A stretch of 9,353 nucleotides of DNA from Roseovarius sp. Its GTDB lineage: Bacteria; Pseudomonadota; Alphaproteobacteria; Rhodobacterales; Rhodobacteraceae. Position numbers and translations under genes: made by a program. The notes under the pieces are model-generated. The model saw nothing but the letters and a program-made list of their open reading frames with translations. It did no database searches and had not been told where the DNA came from. Below are positions 5,074 to 9,353 of the stretch, piece after piece. Numbering within the stretch: position 1 is the stretch's first letter; every line of letters starts with the position of its first letter. The stretch is taken from NCBI GenBank assembly GCA_023260815.1, contig JALQUE010000169.1, forward strand, positions 1-9,353. Reading direction: 5' to 3'.

Positions 5074-6459
5074 ATGCGCACGCTGATCGCCATAACCCTT
5101 TTGCTGGCCCTGCCGCCTGGTATCCTGCTGGCGCATGCCTCCGAGCAGGGTTTTGTGCTGTTGCTGCCCACCGATATCTACATCTCGGCCGGGGTGGCCA
5201 GCGTGGCGCTGACGGTCGCCCTGCTGGCGGCGCTTCCGGCTTGGGTGGCCTCGCGGCTGTTCCGGCCCTTGCCGCTGATGCCGCGCCTCGATCTTCCGCT
5301 CCACCACCTGACAAGCTGCCTGTCCGCCCTGTTTCTCGCGTTTCTGGTGTGGCGCGGTTTTACCGGGCCGCGCGATCCTCTGGTCAATCCCCTGCCGCTC
5401 TTTGTCTGGACGGTGTGGTGGATCGGGCTGGTGTCGCTGCAAGGTCTGATCGGCAATCACTGGCGCTGGACAAACCCCTGGACCGGTCCCACCGCGATCC
5501 TGTCGCGTGTGACCGGATCGCGCCCGCTGTTGCGCTATCCTTCGGTGCTTGGTCATCTGCCGGGGATCGTGATCTTTCTGGCCTTCGCGGGGTTTCTTCT
5601 GGCTGATCCGGCCCCCGCCGATCCGCACAGGCTTGCTATCTTCGCAGGGGGATACTGGTATCTCACGCTGATGGGAGTGACCCTCTTTGGCCCGCGCTGG
5701 CTGGTGCGCGGCGAGGCGCTGACCATCCTGATGCGCGCCTACGCACGCATGGGCCTTGTCGGTCGCGCGCGCGGGCGCATCGCAGCGGGGCTTTGGGGCT
5801 GGCAGGTGCTGGCCGCGCCGCCGGTGTCCCTCGGGTTGGCGGTGTTCATCGTCACCCTTCTGGGCACCGGCAGCTTTGATGGCCTGAACGAGACATTCTG
5901 GTGGATGGGCCTTCTGGGCCTCAACCCGCTGGAATTTCCGGGCCGCTCTGCCGTCATCGTCCAGACACTCGCGGGATTGCTCATCGCCAACGCGGCCCTG
6001 ATCGCGGTGTTTGCGCTGTGCCTGTGGCTGGGCGAACGCATCGCCGGCACCCGCCGCCCGATCGGCCATGCGTTTTGTCTTTTTGCGCCCACCATCCTGC
6101 CGATCGCGCTTGGCTATCATGTGGCCCATTACCTCACCGCGGCGATGGTCGACGGGCAATATGTGCTGATGGCCCTGACCGATCCTCTGGGGCGTGGCGC
6201 GGATCTTCTGGGGCTTGGGCCGTTCTATGTGAGCACCGGGTTTTTCAACACTCCCGGCACCGTCAAGGCGATCTGGCTCACGCAGGCCGGGGCCGTTGTG
6301 ATCGGCCATGTGATCGCGATCCTGCTGGCCCATGCGTTGGCGGTGCGCGGGCATGGCAACACATGGCGCGCGGTGCTGGGGCAGGCGCCTCTGGCGCTGT
6401 TCATGATTGGCTATACTTTCTTCGGCCTGTGGTTGCTGGCGTCGCCGCGCGGGATGTGA
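5074..6459 (+). CDS. Polytopic membrane protein of unknown function (family often labelled fenitrothion hydrolase)
   Basis: A 461-aa inner-membrane protein with about ten or eleven hydrophobic segments, roughly at residues 3-21, 38-59, 80-95, 108-127, 163-177, 188-205, 250-265, 295-318, 333-356, 400-424 and 436-456. The first may be a signal sequence, with a possible cut after AHA. Conserved-looking marks are the RWTNPWTGP loop (131-139), SFDGL (267-271), the H349/H352 pair in YHVAHYL, the DPLGRG loop (370-375), G411-H412, H420 and GYTFFGLWLL (446-455). From memory these match a family found in actinobacteria and proteobacteria that databases sometimes call fenitrothion hydrolase. That name is not evidence of the activity, and no hydrolase motif is visible. 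The recurring membrane histidines could bind metal or haem (inference). The solute-binding gene follows after 97 bases on the same strand. Its start has only a weak GGA upstream. Confidence 0.8.
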   Translation: MRTLIAITLLLALPPGILLAHASEQGFVLLLPTDIYISAGVASVALTVALLAALPAWVASRLFRPLPLMPRLDLPLHHLTSCLSALFLAFLVWRGFTGPRDPLVNPLPLFVWTVWWIGLVSLQGLIGNHWRWTNPWTGPTAILSRVTGSRPLLRYPSVLGHLPGIVIFLAFAGFLLADPAPADPHRLAIFAGGYWYLTLMGVTLFGPRWLVRGEALTILMRAYARMGLVGRARGRIAAGLWGWQVLAAPPVSLGLAVFIVTLLGTGSFDGLNETFWWMGLLGLNPLEFPGRSAVIVQTLAGLLIANAALIAVFALCLWLGERIAGTRRPIGHAFCLFAPTILPIALGYHVAHYLTAAMVDGQYVLMALTDPLGRGADLLGLGPFYVSTGFFNTPGTVKAIWLTQAGAVVIGHVIAILLAHALAVRGHGNTWRAVLGQAPLALFMIGYTFFGLWLLASPRGM

Positions 6460-6542
6460 CCCCGGTGAATGGACTGGACAAGCCGGGTTTCGCTTCGCAC
6501 ACTCGGGCGCAAGGAGCCATACCGCGCCCAAATGCCCAGACC

Positions 6543-6548
6543 GGGAGG
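6543..6548 (+). promoter_or_regulatory. Ribosome binding site deciding the solute-binding protein start
   Basis: GGGAGG stands eight bases before the ATG at 6557. It fixes the start just ahead of the twin-arginine signal and rules out the longer in-frame reading from 6407, which overlaps the end of the membrane-protein gene. Confidence 0.65.
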
Positions 6549-6556
6549 ATCAGACC

Positions 6557-7843
6557 ATGCCGACACCCCCCAAAGGCCCGACGCGCCGCGCGGCGATCAA
6601 GACGCTTGCGGGCGGTGCCGTTGGCGCGGCAAGCCTACCTCTTTGGGCGCGCTACACCCATGCCCAGACCGCCGAACCGATCCGCATCGGGTTTCAGGTC
6701 CACCGCACCGGCATCGGCGCCGCCTATGGCCGCTGGTACGACCGCACCACGCAAGCCGCCGTCCGCCTGATCAACGACTCCGGTGGCATCAATGGCCGCG
6801 CGATCGAGATCGTGGCCGAGGATGACGGCACCGACCCCAAGCGCGGCGCCGAAGTGGTCGAAAAATTCGCCACGCAGCATAACTGCGACATTGGCTTTGG
6901 CACGCTGTTTTCGCATGTGGTGATCGGCTCCGCCCCCCGCGCGGGCGAATTGAAACTGCCTTATTTCGTAGTCTCCGAAGGGCATCATGTGGCCTCGGGG
7001 ATGCTCAACCGCTACACGCTCCAGCCCGGCATCACCGATGTGAAAAGCCAGGTCAAGGCGATGGCGCCTTTCGTGGCCTCCAACCTTGGCAAGAAGGTCA
7101 CCATGGTGTTTCCCGATTTCGCCTTCGGCCACGATCACCGGGATTTCTTCACCGCCGCGATCGAGGAACAGGGCGGGCAGGTGCTCGAACATATCGCGAT
7201 CCCACCCGCGGAAACCTCGTTCACCAAGTATTTCCCCAAGATCCCTCGCGAGACCGAGGTGGTGTATCACGTCATGGTCGGTCCTGCCGTCCTGACATTC
7301 GTCAAGGAACTGGGCGAATTTTTCGGCCCGTCGCGTCCCGAGATGTTCGGCTTCATCGACAGTCTCGAAGCGGTGGCCATCGACAGCCCTGGTCTCGAAT
7401 TCCTCGAAGGCACCTATTTCTGGGAGGGGATGCCGCGCCATGCACAGCCGGATCAGTCCGACCATGACAAGTTTTACCGCGAACAGGTCGGGGTGGATGC
7501 TCGTGGCGCATCGGTCAGCGACCCCACGGATATCTCGACCTACGCCCATATGTTCGGATGCTGGGAGACGCTCTATACCTTCAAGGCCGGCATGGAGGCA
7601 GCGGGCTATCGCGGCCCGGCAGATCGCCCCGCGCTGATCGAAGCCGTCGAGGCGATGACCGACATTCCCCAATCACGCGAACACCCGCAGGGCGCCAAGA
7701 TATTCAATGGTAAGACGCATCAGGTGTTCGGCCATCAGTATATCTCGCGGGTGGACGGCGGCAAACTGGTCAAGGTGCACACCACCTCGATCGAAGACAC
7801 GCTCTATCCCGACGAGGTGGATTACACGACGCAGCCGCTGTGA
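6557..7843 (+). CDS. Type 1 periplasmic substrate-binding protein with Tat signal (Leu/Ile/Val or urea/amide type)
   Basis: A 428-aa exported binding protein. The N-terminus has a twin-arginine signal: T9-R10-R11-A-A-I-K, a hydrophobic run to about residue 30 and a likely cut near THA36-Q37, so it should cross the membrane folded. The mature part is a branched-chain amino acid/amide-type binding protein: PIRIGFQVHRTGIGA (41-55) with the first ligand loop, then LINDSGGINGRAIEIVAEDD (71-90), the family's best-known stretch. Next come FGTLFSHVVIGSAP (114-127), the second-lobe MVFPDFAFGHDHRDFF (183-198), and STYAHMFGCWETLYTFKAGM (327-346). The ligand cannot be read. In this family the protein normally works with LivHMGF-like permease and ATPase subunits; none is seen on either side, so its partners are elsewhere or it works with the upstream membrane protein (inference). 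The next gene is convergent. Confidence 0.9.
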   Translation: MPTPPKGPTRRAAIKTLAGGAVGAASLPLWARYTHAQTAEPIRIGFQVHRTGIGAAYGRWYDRTTQAAVRLINDSGGINGRAIEIVAEDDGTDPKRGAEVVEKFATQHNCDIGFGTLFSHVVIGSAPRAGELKLPYFVVSEGHHVASGMLNRYTLQPGITDVKSQVKAMAPFVASNLGKKVTMVFPDFAFGHDHRDFFTAAIEEQGGQVLEHIAIPPAETSFTKYFPKIPRETEVVYHVMVGPAVLTFVKELGEFFGPSRPEMFGFIDSLEAVAIDSPGLEFLEGTYFWEGMPRHAQPDQSDHDKFYREQVGVDARGASVSDPTDISTYAHMFGCWETLYTFKAGMEAAGYRGPADRPALIEAVEAMTDIPQSREHPQGAKIFNGKTHQVFGHQYISRVDGGKLVKVHTTSIEDTLYPDEVDYTTQPL

Positions 7844-7883
7844 TCCCGGCCCGCCTGGTCCGATCAGCCCGGCCCATCTGCGC

Positions 7884-7932
7884 GGCGGCCCCGGATCACG
7901 GCTCAACGGCAGGGCGATGTCCGGGCGCCGCC
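7884..7932. terminator. Possible terminator hairpin between convergent genes
   Basis: GGCGGCCCCGGA (7884-7895) can pair with TCCGGG (7920-7925) plus GCCGCC (7927-7932), with one bulged C. The stem has 12 pairs and the loop 24 bases. It sits in the 108-base gap after the solute-binding gene and before the hutU stop. A GC-rich stem without a T-run makes intrinsic termination uncertain. Confidence 0.35.
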
Positions 7933-7951
7933 TTGCACCGACGGGCCGCGC

Positions 7952-9353
7952 TCATGTCAGGATGCCCGGCAGGGTCAACCCGTGTTCCCTCGCGCAGTCA
8001 ACCGCCGCCTCGTATCCCGCATCGGCATGGCGCATGACACCGGTGGCCGGATCGTTCCACAGCACGCGGGCGATGCGCCGGTCGGCATCCTCGGTACCAT
8101 CGCAGCAGATCACCATGCCCGAATGTTGGCTAAAGCCCATACCCACCCCGCCGCCATGATGCAGGCTGACCCAGGTCGCGCCGCTGGCGGTGTTCAGCAA
8201 TGCGTTCAGCAGCGGCCAGTCGCTCACCGCGTCCGAGCCGTCCAGCATCGCCTCGGTTTCCCGGTTGGGTGACGCGACCGATCCCGAATCCAGATGATCG
8301 CGCCCGATCACCACCGGCGCCGAAAGCTCGCCATTGCGGACCATCTCGTTGAACGCCAGCCCCAGCTTGTGCCGCAGGCCCAGACCCACCCAGCAAATCC
8401 GCGCCGGCAATCCCTGAAACGCGATCCGTTCGCGCGCCATGTCCAGCCAGGTGTGCAGATGCGGGTCGTCGATCAGCGTCTTCACCTTGGCGTCGGTGCG
8501 ATAGATATCCTCCGGATCGCCCGACAGCGCGCACCAGCGAAACGGTCCGATCCCCCGGCAGAACAGCGGCCGGATATAGGCGGGCACGAAGCCGGGAAAG
8601 GCAAAGGCATCCTCCAGCCCTTCCTCCTTGGCGACCTGCCGGATGTTGTTGCCGTAATCCAGCGTCGGCACCCCGGCGCGCCAGAAATCCACCATGGCCT
8701 GAACCTGGATGCGCATGCTGGCGCGGGCGGCGCGCTCCACCGCCTTGGGGTCAGCGTCCTGCTTCGCGCGCCACTCGGCCACGCTCCAGCCTTGCGGCAG
8801 ATAGCCATGCACCGGGTCATGCGCGCTGGTCTGGTCGGTCACGATATCGGGGCGCACCCCGCGCCGCACCAACTCGGGAAAGACATCCGCCGCATTGCCG
8901 ATCAGGCCCACGGATTTCGCCTCGCCCGCCTTGGTCCAGCGATCGATCATCGTCAGCGCCTCGTCCAGATCATGGGTGATCTCATCGACATAGCGCGTCC
9001 GCTTGCGAAACGCGGCGCGGCTTTCGTCGCACTCCACCGCCAGACAGCAGGCCCCGGCCATCACCGCCGCCAGAGGCTGCGCACCGCCCATGCCGCCAAG
9101 CCCCCCGGTCAGGATCCAGCGCCCCCTCAGATCGCCCCCGTAATGCTGCCGGCCCGCCTCGACAAAGGTCTCATAGGTGCCCTGCACGATGCCCTGACTG
9201 CCGATATAGATCCATGACCCGGCGGTCATCTGGCCGTACATCATCAGCCCCTTGCGATCGAGTTCGCTGAAATGGTCCCAATTGGCCCAATGCGGTACAA
9301 GGTTGGAATTCGCGATCAGGACGCGCGGCGCGTCCTTGTGGGTGCGGAACACG
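7952..9353 (-). CDS. hutU: Urocanate hydratase (urocanase), start beyond the window
   Basis: NAD+-dependent enzyme of histidine degradation that hydrates urocanate to 4-imidazolone-5-propionate in the cytosol. About 467 residues are present; the family is about 555 long, so roughly 90 N-terminal residues lie past base 9353. The protein shows RVLIANSNLVPHWANW near the visible start, then MTAGSWIYIGSQGIVQGTYE and the NAD+-binding GGLGGMGGAQPLA. TDQTSAHDPVHGYLP and YGNNIR follow. The exact urocanase signature FQGLPARICW (bases 8390-8419) includes the conserved active-site cysteine. The C-terminal part holds GRDHLDSGSVASPNRETE, LHHGGGVGMGFSQHSG and the normal ending. The GTG at 9350-9352 is an internal valine of the usual G-V-F-K/R-T-H stretch, not a start. 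No hut partner gene is inside the window; others probably lie further up on the minus strand. Confidence 0.97.
   Translation of the reverse strand, partial: VFRTHKDAPRVLIANSNLVPHWANWDHFSELDRKGLMMYGQMTAGSWIYIGSQGIVQGTYETFVEAGRQHYGGDLRGRWILTGGLGGMGGAQPLAAVMAGACCLAVECDESRAAFRKRTRYVDEITHDLDEALTMIDRWTKAGEAKSVGLIGNAADVFPELVRRGVRPDIVTDQTSAHDPVHGYLPQGWSVAEWRAKQDADPKAVERAARASMRIQVQAMVDFWRAGVPTLDYGNNIRQVAKEEGLEDAFAFPGFVPAYIRPLFCRGIGPFRWCALSGDPEDIYRTDAKVKTLIDDPHLHTWLDMARERIAFQGLPARICWVGLGLRHKLGLAFNEMVRNGELSAPVVIGRDHLDSGSVASPNRETEAMLDGSDAVSDWPLLNALLNTASGATWVSLHHGGGVGMGFSQHSGMVICCDGTEDADRRIARVLWNDPATGVMRHADAGYEAAVDCAREHGLTLPGILT

Noticed and set aside
6460..6487. CCCGG/CCGGG inverted repeat just after the membrane-protein gene
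   Set aside because: Only five base pairs with a 17-base loop, common by chance in GC-rich DNA.
5014..6531. 505-aa open frame on the minus strand across the membrane-protein gene
   Set aside because: The product is a Q/R/H/P-rich low-complexity string, the expected antisense of a hydrophobic membrane protein.
6635..7672. 345-aa minus-strand frame across the solute-binding gene
   Set aside because: It is the antisense shadow of a well-supported exported binding protein.
8294..9217. 307-aa plus-strand frame across hutU
   Set aside because: It is antisense to urocanate hydratase, with an R/H/P-rich composition and no domain.
1..9353. tRNA, rRNA, CRISPR array, transposase, toxin-antitoxin or phage genes
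   Set aside because: None was recognised on either strand; all sizeable frames are explained by the listed genes or their antisense shadows.

Overview
The window looks like a chromosomal stretch of a Roseobacter-type alphaproteobacterium (Rhodobacteraceae). This rests on the high GC content from about base 150 onward, the alphaproteobacterial HU protein, and the overall style of the AMP nucleosidase, urocanate hydratase and conserved-hypothetical genes. The assignment is from memory of family sequences, not a search. The first ~146 bases are different: about 47% GC (69 of 146 by hand count), encoding a piece of DNA topoisomerase I of actinobacterial type. That piece stops abruptly within five bases of the HU stop codon, which suggests an assembly chimera or a recombination junction.

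Layout: (1) topA fragment, + strand, 1-146. (2) Minus strand: HU DNA-binding protein (152-439), then further up amn, AMP nucleosidase (570-2051). (3) Divergent from amn, a + strand pair: a VOC/glyoxalase-fold protein (2150-2596) and a class II aldolase/adducin-family protein (2593-3351), joined by an ATGA stop/start overlap. (4) A 116-bp intergenic repeat-like element (3349-3464) whose inverted ends supply the stop codons of both convergent neighbours. (5) A minus-strand lipoprotein lytic transglycosylase (3462-3947). (6) Divergent from it, a + strand YeeZ-like NAD(P)-binding SDR/epimerase protein (4081-4941). (7) Three 13-bp tandem repeats and a palindrome, then a + strand polytopic membrane protein (5074-6459) and a Tat-exported type 1 periplasmic binding protein (6557-7843). 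(8) On the minus strand, hutU, urocanate hydratase (7952 to beyond the window edge).

Functions include nucleoid structure, AMP breakdown to adenine and ribose 5-phosphate, cell-wall turnover, and histidine degradation (urocanate to imidazolone propionate). Two gene pairs have no clear function and are the best candidates for new biology. One is the coupled VOC/aldolase pair, whose aldolase lacks the FucA-type catalytic glutamate. The other is the membrane protein followed by a solute-binding protein, with no ABC permease or ATPase in view. No RNA gene, CRISPR array, transposase or phage gene was seen, and no defence or mobile system is evident. Every gene-free gap is shorter than 300 bases.
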